Notes: a model not told the origin generated them from the letters alone. 64,000 nucleotides of DNA from Utricularia gibba (GCA_002189035.1 NEEC01000009.1:1116001-1180000), one strand, 5' to 3'. Counted from the first letter of the stretch, positions 33,681-45,472 are shown. Numbers and translations: made by a program.

Positions 33681-36311
33681 TCACGCGTCTACTTCCTCCG
33701 CTGCTGCTCGTCCGAGGGAAGCTTCGCTGCTGTGCTTGCGATGGAGAACGGGGGTAGAATTCGATGTGCTTGTCCTTGAAAGAAGCGCTGCTTCTAAAAG
33801 AAGGGCTTCTTCCCGAAGCAGTTTTAACTGTTTCATTAGAACGTAAACACAAATGGGCAAGAGATCAGCAAGTTTACATCAGTTCGGAAGTCCATGTAAC
33901 GGAAAAGCGAGAGAAGACAAGTTTAGTACCTGAATTTCATTCTCTCTCAAACGATCTTGAAGAGAAGACATTGCGGGAGTCAAGCTGCAAAAGCGAGAGC
34001 TTCATTATATGTTATGCAGAATGATCGGGACACGATTTATTTCTGCATTCTTCATACCAATATTCTATCATTTTGCACAATGAAGCCTTGTACGTGGATG
34101 CATGATGAATGAAGGAAAGTGGGTGAACACTCCCATTCCTGCGGTAAATAGAATCAATGAAAAGAAACAAAGAAGTGCAAGGCTGTGGCAAAAAGTTCAC
34201 TCACTTTGTGTTTTGCGCAATTGCTTGGTTATAAGCTGTCTTCTCCTCTTCGTACAGAACTCGCTGAAGATCCTTGAAAGATGACAGAGGAGAGTCCAGA
34301 TTGACAAGAGATGATGCAGGGACAACATGAAGAGGAATTTCTTTTCCGATGAATTCAGCCCCACTGGCATAGAAAACAAATCCCCTTGAGAATACAGGCA
34401 GAAAAAGCATGGGTGGATGGAAAACGCCTACTCCATTTGATTTCTATTACGAGAATAATTTTTTCAACATCTGGGAATCACAAATGTTTTTGTTTACAGT
34501 GAAAAGTAGATCCATCTTTGGAGGCAAAAAATGCAGTGTAGAGTACATACTCGTGTTACCTCATCTCCAAGTTGGATAGATGCATTGCTTCTTGCATACC
34601 ATCTGACAGATCCATGGGATCCAGATCTTGAACAGCATTACTTGGCGATTGACTAACCAAAGTATCTCCAGGGATGACATCAACATTTGTTAAAAGGCCT
34701 CCCAGACGTGGTGATTTCTTGACTGCCTGCCCAAACAATTAAGCAAATAAAAAATGTTTAAAAAGATAAAGACCCAAGCAGACCGAATAATTCCTGATAA
34801 ACAGGTGTATCAGGATGTACTTGAGATTGACTAAATAAATACCGTAGTACTCTAATGATGCGCTTATGCAACCCAACAAAAGGCAAGAACAAAGTGACTG
34901 AAAAAGGTAATCGAGATCCCTTGAACCTTGGAAGTTGAGTTCCCAGTGTCCTGATCCATATCTTCTCCTGCACCAGCGGTATACATACTGTTTTCTGAAG
35001 AACTTAGAGAAGACTCGGGAACAGCCACTGAACTTTTTTGAACAGGGGAAAGAACGACAGTCTTCAACATATGACTTTGTTTCCTGTCTAAAGACTGAAA
35101 TGCGCAAACTTGGATCCTACCAACCTGTAACAATTTAAATAGACTTCGGTGTGAGTGCATGATGAAGGCCAATCAATGATAGGAATTATCATCCCAGCCA
35201 TGACCTTTTGGGCATCTTCACTGAAGCACGAAAAAATCAATCCAATAAATCCAGAATCCATTAGCTGATACATTGCTTGGGTTCTCACATCTGTAGGCAA
35301 TTGAACCATGTTATCGGTTTTCAAATATAACATGAATTTAAGTAAATTCCCATTAAACAATGATTCAAATTTAAGAAAAAAAAAGAAAAAACTCACCAAC
35401 ATGGGAGGGGAGGACTGTAATATGAGGGTGTGAATGATACCAACCAATAACTCTTGTGGTGCTCCCCGTAGCAATAGTCATTCTGTGCTAGAGCAGTTAA
35501 TTGACCAAATAATGAACATTTGGATAGAAGACATAAGTCACCCAGAACAGAACAAACCACAGCTGAACTGCAGCCCACTTTTTTGCATCGGTCTCATACA
35601 ATGAAAACAGCCCAAGCAAGACAACAACATTTTGGTTGCTACACATCTAATCCCTCATCAACGACAGAGAATGAACAGAAACGCAGACCAAAGACAAGCC
35701 AAGAAATCATTGTTGAAATACCACATTATAATAAAAAAATTTAATCGACACGGCTTTAGCTCAAAATAATAATCCAACAAAAGGATATCTCGGCATGGAG
35801 TGAAGCTGCTGTCAACTGCTCAGGATTGGTCTCTACTCTATCCTTCTGTCTATCAGAGCGAGGCTGCGGAAGAGCTCCCCATATCAATGCTGTTACACCA
35901 GTATTTTTTGAATGCTGAAAAGGATGAAAAATAAGGCGTTTCTCCAGCTGTGGAAACTCGTGATCAAGCATAGAAACACGCAGCAGTTAAGTTTGACAAA
36001 GTCTCCGAATGCTGAGTTACAGAAAATAAATTAAATCATCTAAAAATGAAACTTCTCTTTAACTCGGATGAGTTGGAAGCTAATATTTTGCCATGCTTCA
36101 CAGATGAAGGGAAATGCAGCAACAAAAAACAAGTATCAATTTCACGAGAACGCCCAGCAAGAATATATGCTTTCATAGCTAAATCCAAAACACAACTAAC
36201 CTGAATGTCCCCAAGAAGAAGACCCATTATCTCCTCAGTCTCAGTAGATAATGAATGAGTCAGACACGTCAACCATACTTCCTCCGATATCTTGACGCTC
36301 GTTAAGGACAT
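33681..36311 (-). CDS. BRCC36A: Lys63-specific deubiquitinase BRCC36 (JAMM/MPN+)
   Basis: Zinc metalloprotease that cleaves Lys63-linked ubiquitin chains in BRCA1-A/BRISC-type complexes, involved in DNA repair. Start MSLTSVKISEEVWLTCLTHS at 36311. Exons: 36201-36311, 35789-35914, 35397-35484, 35205-35290, 34927-35124, 34560-34726, 34205-34363, 34058-34138, 33930-33984 and 33681-33827, 405 residues, intact. The JAMM site is complete: the glutamate in TETEEIMGLLLGD and GWYHSHPHITVLPSHVD (HxHP...SxxD). The C-terminal part (GAEFIGKEIPLHVVPAS) and the coiled-coil end LQDRLRENEIQLKLLREE follow. The second intron is of the rare AT-AC type. The start codon is 563 bases from that of the divergent BADC gene. 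Confidence 0.95.
35485..35788 (-). other. U12-type AT-AC intron in BRCC36
   Basis: The intron begins ATATCCTTTTG directly after ...HAE and ends TCTAGCAC directly before RMTIATG. The donor matches the U12 AT-AC consensus ATATCCTTT exactly. A branch-site-like AATTAACT lies 12 bases before the acceptor. Using GT-AG sites instead would break the protein between HAE and RMT. Confidence 0.88.
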
Positions 36312-36873
36312 CTTTTTCCTCCGTCAAATCGCTTCCAATATCTTCTCTAGGAACCCGTTTTGAGAAAAATTACCTCAGGGCTCACTCTTCTGGTAGGTAA
36401 ACTTCATCAACTATATACCGATTGCGACAAAGAGAATTCAGAATCATCAATTTCACCCTCCCAAACGAAACCGAAGAACGAGAAATCGAAGGTTTTCAGA
36501 CTTCGATGGAGGGAACTGAGAATTCCTGCGATCGTACCCGAGAACTGAGCTGTACTCCGCATGCCGTGGGGCCCACCGTACCAAATGATCCGGAGGGCCT
36601 GTCGTTGGCCCATCATAATGCTATTAAATGGGCCGTCGTAGTGAAGAGAAAATTCTTTTGGCCCACTAAAAGATATGGGCTGGATTGCCTAAACTCAACC
36701 ATTAACGCCGAACAGGTAGAGGAGAAACTTACTGACAAACGTAGTCGGAACATTTCCTCGGTAGCATCGCTGTTTCTCCGACGCATTTGGGGAATTTCGG
36801 CGGCGAGCCAGCTCTCTCTTCCTACACCGCTGCGACTTCTGTTCATTGCGGAGTTTCGTTGCTATCGGAGAAG
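36312..36873. promoter_or_regulatory. Divergent promoter BRCC36 / BADC with site II motifs
   Basis: Between the two start codons there are GGCCCA at 36607, TGGGCC at 36629, GGCCCA at 36660 and TGGGCT at 36676. The cluster is closer to BADC but may serve both. Otherwise only leader sequence. Confidence 0.5.
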
Positions 36874-38783
36874 ATGGCTGCATGTGAGTTGGTTTATTAT
36901 GTAGTTCATTTGCGTGTGTTCCATTTTCGTTTTTTTAGCGGGTAATGTGCCACATGTATTGCCTTGTGATTTTTGGTGTCATGGATCTGTGTTTTCTTGA
37001 TTTGAGTGATTCTTTTCGCTTCTGCTTGATCAAATTTGGTCTATGAGAAGGAACGATGTTTGTGGATTGTGATTGAAAACCAGGAGCTTCCAGGAATGTA
37101 TATTCCCACTTCATTAAAGTGTTTTCGATGTCTTACGGTTGGCATTTTTTGTGTTTCCAGGCACCTTTGGAGCTTCAGGACTTAAAATTTCCAACTTGGA
37201 TCTAATCAATATTAGGCCGAAATTAACTACGTTGGTGCCTTTTCATGGAATAAGGACTCAAAAAGTGATTCAGTTAAACAGCATGGTGTTGCCTGCGACA
37301 GCAAAGAAGGCTGTCATGGAGCGCTCAAGTTTGGGTTCGGGCGCTGATAGTAAGTGGTGTATATATAACAGTTTTTAAATGACGACGCAACCCGGGAATT
37401 TTTCTCTTATTGTACCATACGATTTCTATTTTAGCATTAAGTTAGGGTCACCAGCGTTTTGCAGTCTTTGTTTCTTCTAATCCTTATATATCTATTTTTT
37501 GTAAGTCATAGTGAATGCCAAGCAGGAGGATGAATCCAAGGGATCTGAGAACTCTGATACATCTAGTGTACTCATCCCGAATTCATCTGAGGTTGGTTTT
37601 TCATAATGATAGGCAATGATTTAGATCTCAGCTCAGTAATCTCATTGAGTCTAATAGTCCCAAAAACCAAAATCGACCAAATTTTTGAGATCTCAAAATC
37701 CAGGTTCTTATGTATGTTTTTTTTTTTTTTTTATGCAGGTAGATTCTCTGTTGAGTGTGCTGTGTGACACTACCACAATTTCAGAGCTTGAGATCAAAGT
37801 TAGTATTCATTGAATGCTCTAAATCAATTCCTCTTTATCACATTTTTACCCTTGTGTTGGTACTATGTAATCTTACTTATCCTGTATATTTCATGGTTAG
37901 CTTGGGGGATTCAGGTTACATGTGAGGCGAAACTTGGCTGAGCAGGGGGTACAAATACAACCACCATCCCCTGCTCCTGTGTTGACTGAGCCAGTTGTTG
38001 AAGCAACTCCTGCCAATGGTTCTGCCTCTTCACCATCTCTAGCACTTACAAAATCAACCCTCTCCTCGGGTGGGGTCCAAAGCTTACTTGACAAAGCAGC
38101 AGATGAAGGTTTAGTCATACTTCGATCACCAAGGGTGAGTATCATTTTTCTGCTTTAGAGAAATTTTTTTCTTCTTTTGGTCTCTATGTATTTGTATGGT
38201 GTTATCTGCAGGTAGGTTACTTCAGGAGATGCCGGACAATCAAGGGGAAACGAGCTCCCCTTCTTGCGAAGAGGTATTTGGTTCTCACAACGAATACCTT
38301 GCAATATTAGTGTTTCACATAGATTGCAGGACTTGCTTGATATCTGAGTTTTTCCATTTAACAGAAGGACATGGTAAAGGAGGGCCAAGCACTCTGCTTC
38401 ATTGAACAGTTAGGAGGCGAAATCCCAGTTGAGGTACTGGCCTTCTGATCCAAGTTTAGTCGCTAATAGCACTTTGTTTCCTCCCACAACACTCCAATAC
38501 GTGCACATCATACTCCCCATAGTTGAACTTAAAACCGTGTATCTTTTTTTTTTTTTTTTTCAGACCGAAACTCCAGGAGAGGTTGTCAAGATACTCAAAG
38601 AAGACGGAGGTTGGCATTCTTTCCTTCTCTGCGATGCTTAAAATTTCTGGAAATGCTTATAGATTCCACTCTAAACCTCCACCATGATCAATCCGAATGA
38701 TGAATGTTTCAGATCCAGTCGGCTATGGCGATGCGCTTATTGCAGTACTCCCTTCCTTCCCGGGAATAGGGAAGGTGCAGTAG
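36874..38783 (+). CDS. BADC1: Biotin/lipoyl attachment-domain-containing protein (BADC), with one-base frameshift
   Basis: Plastid negative regulator of heteromeric acetyl-CoA carboxylase: it resembles the biotin carboxyl carrier but cannot carry biotin. Exons: 36874-36883, 37161-37349, 37512-37591, 37739-37798, 37901-38134, 38212-38273, 38365-38433, 38564-38609 and 38713-38783, 273 residues if one base is added. N-terminal transit-type region MAACTFGASGLKISNLD, then VLCDTTTISELEIKLGGFRL, linker with PPSPAPV, and the lipoyl-like domain. At the biotin site it reads CFIEQLGGEIPVE instead of EAMKM, so the lysine is missing, as in BADC. Exon 6 changes frame at CCCC 38257-38260; one C restores KRAPPSCEE and the phase-0 exon length. 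The number 1 is a guess. Confidence 0.92.
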
Positions 38784-39543
38784 TCTGCAACCCATGAACT
38801 CCCGGGTCAGCTGCTCTCTTCCTTGACCTTGTCTCGGGGCTGCAACTCACCATTTTCTTGTAGCGTTGTCTTCATGGGAAACCGTCCCTTCGCAATCTGT
38901 TGTATCCTCCGCTTTGCCTTGCTTGCTCCTAGTATGGTATCCATCACTTTTCTCTGTATGCTCATCTGAGAATCCGAAATCTGCGATTTTTAGGTTTGAA
39001 TAAAGAATCTGCTCCATGGAATAAAATAGACAGGCAGTGTCTAGCACTAGTGCCTTTGTCCTCGACGTACTCTGAAGGATGACCCAACTGGCTCCTCCGG
39101 TTTCTTGAAAAAAACAAGTTGTGACAAGAAAAAAAAAAAAAAACTTCTACGTTCCCTTTTTGAATTTGAAGGATCTTTTTTCTCCAAAAATGGGCTTATT
39201 TCAATGCAATTGTGTTGACGTGAAGGCAAGGGCGATGAAGGTCTAAAAGAGTGAGCTGGATTGGGTAGAAAGGAAATGTTATCATTAACTCTTGGGTTCT
39301 AGAACTTGGAGGGGGAGGGGCCGAAATGTAAATCTTCTACTAGAGAGGGGTAAGTATGCAGTCTCGGTTTTTCTTCTCCGTAGTATAAAATACGCTGCGG
39401 GAGGGGGTGCGGAGATTCCTCATCATTCATCAATCAACCGCCTGTTGTACAAAGGCGTCGAAGCGATCTTCATAGCGGAGATCTCCGGCCAATCCAATCG
39501 CTACACGAGTTCGATTTTCCTGCTAGATTCTCTTTTCCTTTGT
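38784..39543. other. Intergenic between BADC and MASS
   Basis: BADC 3' flank, an A15 tract near 39129-39143, and the MASS promoter with TATAAAATA at 39384-39392. No further gene seen. Confidence 0.5.
39384..39392 (+). promoter_or_regulatory. TATA box of the MASS gene
   Basis: TATAAAATA, about 150 bases upstream of the start codon at 39544, in an otherwise G/C-richer stretch. Confidence 0.55.
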
Positions 39544-39912
39544 ATGGCAGGTTTACAGAGATCTGCTATATCCTTCAGGAGGCAGGGCTCGTCGGGATTG
39601 GTGTGGGACGACAAACTCCTCTCCGGCGCGCTAAATCACCAAGACGATCCCGCCGGACAGCATCAAGAAGAGATTGTGTCGAAGGCTTCTGGAGTCGCGG
39701 AGAAGGAATCGGCGTCGATTCCGAGTGCATCGCTGGGAATCGAGATTAAAAGAAACAGATCCGGCGGAGTGGGAAGAGGATTTCGGACGAGGAAGATGTC
39801 AGCAGAGATAGAGCCGCCGTCGCCAAAGGTTGCAGTTTGTGGATTCTGCTCTAGTTTTGGCAAAGGCGACAAGGCGCGCCGCCGGCCGCCGAAAGCCGTT
39901 AGGAAGGTGTAG
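39544..39912 (+). CDS. MASS: MAPK substrate protein (MASS / At1g80180-like)
   Basis: Small plant protein known as an in vitro MAP-kinase substrate, with a reported role in the stomatal lineage. Start chosen at 39544 (MAGLQRSAISFRRQGSSGLV) because this opening is the conserved one; the frame is open further upstream but that part is leader. Single exon, 122 residues. Conserved parts: FRRQGSSGLVWDDKLLSG, the arginine-rich RGFRTRKMSAEIEP, and PPSPKVAVCGFCSSFGK, which contains an SP site for MAPK phosphorylation. It is largely disordered. A TATA box lies upstream. Confidence 0.88.
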   Translation: MAGLQRSAISFRRQGSSGLVWDDKLLSGALNHQDDPAGQHQEEIVSKASGVAEKESASIPSASLGIEIKRNRSGGVGRGFRTRKMSAEIEPPSPKVAVCGFCSSFGKGDKARRRPPKAVRKV

Positions 39913-40604
39913 CCTGGTGGTGGGGACAGGGTAAAACGCACGTCGTTTTTGACTTCTGGGTTGTTCCACTTTTGTCTCATACAAGTACTTATCCAACCAA
40001 GACATGCTCCATGTCTTATTTCCATATAAAGCCAATCGCTAATAGTCCATATTCACTGAACATGGACTAAATTATACTCCAAATTAATCCCACATCATCA
40101 TTCTTATCACACACATTCCTTCTAATTCCATCATGTGACTCGCAGATTCTCTCATCTGTTTGCCAACTGATAAGAGCTAATAGCTCCAAACCGAAAGTGT
40201 CAACGTGGCAGGCCAAAAAAGTCAAGTGGAGAATGCAGCCAGCCAGCCACTTGGCCGACCATGTCCTTAATTAGCGGTATGGGTGCTCTTTATCAAAAGA
40301 CTGTTTCAAAAGGCACAATCAGAGGAGCAATGATGCATCAAAAATGGCTCTTGGGATATCATTCAAAGCAAACTCTTTTGGAAACAAATTGTGAGAATTT
40401 CATATTGATTGACGGTGTGACAAGCTTTAAAAAGTGAAGCATTACCATGTGTTCGAGTTTCTAAACAACTGACATGTCCATGCGGTGTGCAAATGGGTTG
40501 CTATTCATTTGTGTCGAGCAAAAGGAGCAACATACAGAGATTCATTTGAGAAGACTAGAGTACCTGTGGAGATGGGGTGGCGCTCATCTGCAAGAGTAAA
40601 CACT
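39913..40604. other. Intergenic, convergent 3' ends of MASS and TRAPPC2
   Basis: No reading frame with family resemblance. Confidence 0.5.
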
Positions 40605-41734
40605 TCACAGATACTTTCTAGCAAGGGCTCGGACTTTGGTGTCGAAATGTGATGAAGTGATGCGGCTCCCAGGAACGTAAAGTGGGTTGAGAAGAGTCTA
40701 CAATTATGAACAATAGATTAGCAGGCCTTAAAAAATCTCACGTTGATGAATCAGTATTCAGAAAGCATGTGATCGAGCTCACCTTGATATAGAGCTCGTG
40801 GACCTCTTGAAAGAGACTTTTGATCCCATCTTCATTGCGAGCATCATGAAGCAACATCAGCCGAGTATGTACTCTTTGTTAAGAAGAAAAAATTAATGTA
40901 TCGACAACGGCCTCAGCAGGAACCAGACATACAGAAATCATGGTAGGAGCAACTGCATCTAAATGAAAGTCTAAAACTATCCACCATTTCTAGAAGATCA
41001 AATGAACTCTATACTACACAGAAGCAGTGTATCTGGCAAGGATCTACTATTCATTCTGTTCTTGAAAATCATTAAGGATAAGGATGTTTAGTGAACCCAA
41101 AACTCCATAATCAAAAAGCGAGACACATCTATGTTCGTTTCGTGGGCACATAGATCACAAACCACACATCACATACCAGAGTTGATGCAAACCGCTTCTC
41201 CACACCTAACCTATAATCAAATGCTTGACAAAAACAAGCACAATGCACAGACATTTCGTTAAACAAAGGGAAAGAAAAGGATATGACCAGCAGTGACGTA
41301 TACTGATACCGACAGATCATCAAATTTATCGACTACCCTTAGATTCCTGTTTGAGAACAGCAGAACGAAAGGCATTATTCATCAAACACCATTCGCAAAT
41401 CATCACAGGAACATGTCATGGACAAAGAGATACAGAATGAACATTGAATCCATCAAGCAGAATAGCATCTTACATCGCACTTGTAGTCCAAGCAATATCC
41501 TGAACAACATCTAAAGCCGCATGTAAAATGAATTGGTGTTGATGAGCAGCCTCCTCTTTCTACGCAATTAATACCGCAAGCATTCAATCATAGCGTGAAT
41601 GTTTAAAGCATATCTGCGAACTCCAAACGCGGAAATGCAAGAAATCCTCGTACCTTGGGGGCAGTTCCAACCTCGGCTTCGTAAATCGGGATATCATTTT
41701 TGCTGACGATCATGAAGCAAGCCGTGCTCGCCAT
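40605..41734 (-). CDS. TRAPPC2: TRAPP complex subunit 2 (sedlin / Trs20)
   Basis: Longin-fold subunit of the TRAPP tethering complex for ER-to-Golgi vesicles. Start MASTACFMIVSKNDIPIYEA at 41734. Exons: 41654-41734, 41474-41559, 41288-41346, 40783-40871 and 40605-40697, 135 residues, intact. Conserved parts: FILHAALDVVQDIAWTT, KFDDLSVSVYVTA, TRLMLLHDARNEDGIKSLFQ, EVHELYIK and NPLYVPGSRITSSHFDTKVR, ending ALARKYL. Not present as a long open frame because every exon is under 95 bases. The start codon is 327 bases from that of the divergent polygalacturonase gene. Confidence 0.93.
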
Positions 41735-42061
41735 CTTCCTCCCTCCGCTGATTTATCAATTGAAATTCAAAGGAATACCTAGGTTGAATTACCTCAACTT
41801 TAGCCCCAGTGGTGGTGGGTTATTCCGCCACCCTCGTCCCTGCTTGACTGGCAGAAGAAATGACAAAAGCACGCCGGAAACGAGATCGCCAACAATCCAA
41901 AAACGAGAAATGAGAGCTTCCTCTGATTTTCTTCTTCTATCTTAAATCTGGGCCTTTGAGCCCATTCATCATTGCTTTAATGGGCCGTCATTAAAAACAT
42001 AATTGCAGGTGATTAGAAAGCCATCGGTACACGTACTTAACGTAAGCACAGTAGTTTAGAA
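41735..42061. promoter_or_regulatory. Divergent promoter TRAPPC2 / polygalacturonase
   Basis: TGGGCC at 41949, AGCCCA at 41959 and TGGGCC at 41981 lie in this short interval, probably serving TRAPPC2, a housekeeping gene. Confidence 0.45.
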
Positions 42062-44177
42062 ATGGCGAAGCAGGGATCTTGTTCTTGGCCATTCGTTTCC
42101 GATTATCTCTGGATTTTATTAGCACTTTATGCACGCCCAGATGCCGTCCTTGGCGATGTCTATGATCCCATAATTCAGAAAATCTCATCTTCTCCGACAC
42201 CCCGAAAGTTCATACTCTCAGTATAGATGACTATGGTGCTATTGGAGATGGGATCACTGATGATGCCGAGGTAATGTTTGTTGTTTTGTGAAGGAGCGCT
42301 AGAAAATTGGGTGGTTATTATAGCCGGTGAATGATGCCTGGAGACCTTCTAGGGCTACAAAGATGGCTCAGAAGGTTTCTGCTTTTGTTAGAATAATAGT
42401 TTGGTTGTCTTCCAGAACGGTGGTTAGAGTATGAAGTCTTTCTTCTTTGTTCTGTTTTTTCTTTTTTTTGTGTGTGTGGAGATCTTTCTTTGATGCATTA
42501 AGATAAATACCTTAAATCCATTGTAATTGATGGCACCAGAGTTTGCAAGATGCTTGGAAGGCAGCCTGTTCTTCGTCCACGCCGGTGAGGATAGTGATTC
42601 CGACCCATAAATGTTATCTCATTAAGCCATCTAATTTCTCTGGGCCTTGCAAGTCAAATTTGACATTTGGAGTAAGTGCTAACTGTCTGTATGAACACAC
42701 ACTGGGATGTAATTCTGCAACTTTTGCTCATTCATGATGCCTTGAGTACAGATTTATGGGTCAGTTGTTGCTCCCGATGAACCTGGTGCTTGGGAAGGTT
42801 TAGATTCACGGAAGTGGCTCTACTTTAATCGAGTTGACAACCTTACGGTAGACGGGGGTGGATTGATTGATGGAGCAGGCTACAAATGGTGGGCACAATC
42901 TTGCAAGAATAATGAATCGCAAGTATGTCTTTCTGGTTTGCTTGAACTTCTATTTGTTACTTAAAGGGAGTTGCCACTGAAAACTGTCTGGTTCCTTATC
43001 TTGCAGCTTTGCCTCCATCCGCCTACAGTATGTATTTAAAATTACCAAGCTGCAGCTTATGTTCTATTGATTGCATTTGCTTATGGCTAAATACATCAGG
43101 CTGTGATTTTTCACAAATGCACAAACCTGAAAGTCAGGAGCCTCAGAATGGTGAACAGCCCACAAATGCACGTTTCTTTCTCCCAAAGCGTCCATGTCTC
43201 AGTTTCGCATATAGGAGTTTTGGCCCCGAAAGATAGCCCAACACAGATGGAATCCACATAAGTGGATCCATGCATGTCGAAGTCAAGAATGCCATAATCA
43301 GCACAGGCACCTTTCTCTCTTTGAGACAGCTCTTCCTTCAGCATGCCCATAGAATTTCTTCCCTCATTTCCTATTGTTGCAGGAGATGACTGCATATCAA
43401 TAGTTGGAAACTCGTCACGTATTTCATTGAAGAACATCACATGTGGCTCCGGCCACGGCATAAGGTATGTACAGCTTTTGAAGCCGCCCTTGGTGTTCAT
43501 AGTTGTACTACTAACAGCTTTGTTTCCAGTATTGGAAGTTTAGGAAAATCCAACTCCTGTGCTCTCATTCAGGATGTGACTGTGGATGGAGCAGACCTGC
43601 TTAACACTGCAAATGGAGTCAGAATCAAAACCTGGCAGGTGAGCTCAAAACTCGTTGCATTATTTTCATGAAGTATCCAGATTGATGTCATCTTTTTCGA
43701 CAGGGAGGCAGTGGTTTTGCGAGAAAAATCTCGTTTGGCAACATAACAATGCAAAATGTCTCCAACCCCATTGTGATAGATCAATATTACTGCGACTCAC
43801 CATTACCTTGTCCGAACCAGGTTAACTTCCTCCTCTTCATGCTCCTGTAGAAGGCCCACATAGCTGTTTACACTCTACATGAACCGCAGACTTCCGCCGT
43901 GAAGATAGATGACATCTCGTTCCGGGGAATCACTGGAACATCAGTCAAAGAAGAAGCCATCAGATTCGCCTGCAGCGACACTTATCCATGTACAAACTTG
44001 TACCTGGAAAACGTGCGGCTTGCTGCGATCTCCCGGGCTGTAAGATCATCATGTTGGAATGCATACGGCACTGTCTCCGGCCTGGTCTACCCCCCATCAT
44101 GCATTTCATGTTCTGAACCCGAACTACGCACTCTACACAGATATGAATCTGATTCTGCAGACTCAGTATTCTTGTGA
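42062..44177 (+). CDS. Polygalacturonase, GH28 family, with two one-base frameshifts
   Basis: Secreted pectin-degrading enzyme. Start MAKQGSCSWPFVSDYLWILL at 42062 with a signal-peptide-like hydrophobic segment. Exons: 42062-42270, 42540-42671, 42752-42922, 43007-43027, 43100-43306, 43383-43464, 43530-43638, 43704-43820 and 43890-44177, 445 residues if two bases are added. GH28 motifs: NTD (at the second frameshift), GDDCISI, GSGHGI and RIKTW. Break 1 is at CCCC 42200-42203 (SSSPTP... to KVHTLSIDDYGAIGDGITDD). Break 2 is at CCC 43237-43239: with one C the sequence reads APKDSPNTDGIHIS, otherwise it ends at a TAA 27 bases on. Intron 5 starts with GC at 43307. Four of the five sites look functional, so an inactive relic is not certain. 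Confidence 0.88.
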
Positions 44178-44490
44178 TGCAGAAGAGGTTAGTGAGTCCA
44201 ACATTTGTATAAACATTTGTTTATTAAAATAATCTAGAAAAAATTGAAGGTGATTAAATAATGAATTTGTATACCTTGTCCAGGAGTCATGCAAGAACAT
44301 TTATCTTGGATGTGTGAATAGTTTGTAATCCTTGCAAGTTTTGATGTGCGGTTCCGACAAAACTGCTCAAGGATGACCAAGGAATCTCGTTCCGCTAACT
44401 GCGCCATTCCTTGGGATGGAGGTGCTTCTCCGCCTGCAAATTTTCTTTAAATCTGGAACCGCCCAGAAGAAACCAATATCGTGTGTGGAA
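44178..44490. other. Intergenic, polygalacturonase to TPR gene
   Basis: 3' flank and short leader. An in-frame ATG at 44416 could extend the TPR protein by 25 residues. Confidence 0.45.
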
Positions 44491-45389
44491 ATGCTGCTGC
44501 GAAGCTCATCGACGCCGATTCTGAATTCTTGGATGACCATTTCGGCATCTGGGTCGTTAACGGAATCCGAGGTGGTGCCCAAGTTGATCAGAACGCGATC
44601 GGTTTGTCACACATCGTCCTTCGATGAATCCTGCAGCAGAGGAGCGACCCCGAATTCGGCCCCGAAGAGGATCACGTGTGATTTCGAGTCCAAGGATTCG
44701 GTGAAGCCCAAGAAGGGTTCTCGGATACGGGCGCTGCCGAAGCCAGGGAAGATACCGGATAGGAGAGATGCCCCAGAAATCGCAGCTTTTTCCATGAATA
44801 ACTCTGCCTCGCAGGCCGCCGCTGCCGCAGCGGTGGGGATTCCCCGGCCCGGTAATGTGTCTGATGAGGCCTATTATCAGATGATGATCAGTGCTAATCC
44901 TGGGAACGCCCTTTTGCTGGCAAATTACGCTAAATTCTTGAAAGAGGTACTATTGAACAGCCAGCATTCTGCATCTTCTTTGAACGATGAAGCTCATAGC
45001 GGCATTGCAGGTGAAGGGGGATCTCAAAAGAGCAGAGGAATACTACGGAAGAGCAATCCTGGAAGACCCAGGAGACAGTCAAGTCCTGGCACTGTATGCT
45101 GATCTAATATGGCAAGCTCACAGAGATGCAGAAAGAGCTGAGGCTTACTTCAACCAGGCAGTAACAACCAATCCCAATGACTGGTAACCTTTCGTGTGTC
45201 TGTACACCTCCTGCTCGAACAATCACGCAATCGCCATTGAAGAACGCTTGCTTCTTGCTTGTTGGCAGCTATGTTCTGGGATCATATGCGTATTTTCTCT
45301 GGGACGCAGACGAAGGCGACGAAAGCAGCACTCATTATGCGCCACTGGAGGCCACCTTTCTGCCACAGCATCTCGCTGCCGTCTCTTAG
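44491..45389 (+). CDS. TPR-like protein (At1g80130 type)
   Basis: Plant protein with a short tetratricopeptide array and no known activity. Start chosen at 44491 (MLLRSSSTPILNSWMT), the family's usual opening; the ATG at 44416 is in frame. Exons: 44491-44946, 45011-45183 and 45269-45389, 249 residues, intact. The N-terminal half is basic and serine-rich, with an alanine run (SASQAAAAAAVGIPR). Then come the TPR helices: NPGNALLLANYAKFLKEV, KGDLKRAEEYYGRAILEDPG, VLALYADLIWQAHRDAERAE and YVLGSYAYFLWDADEGDE, an acidic end of the last helix. The tail is short. Confidence 0.87.
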
Positions 45390-45432
45390 ATTCAGATGCG
45401 AGAGCCCCTTCTCAGTGTCGCCTTCTTCGTTC

Positions 45433-45472
45433 ATGCAATAGCGAGCAGTAGCATGCAATAGCGAGCAGTAGC
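45433..45472. repeat. Perfect tandem duplication of 20 bases
   Basis: ATGCAATAGCGAGCAGTAGC occurs at 45433-45452 and again at 45453-45472 without mismatch, just behind the TPR gene's stop codon. Confidence 0.9.

Noticed and set aside
39292-39543. Long N-terminal extension of the MASS protein
   Set aside because: The TATA box at 39384 lies inside it; the family opening MAGLQRS begins at 39544.
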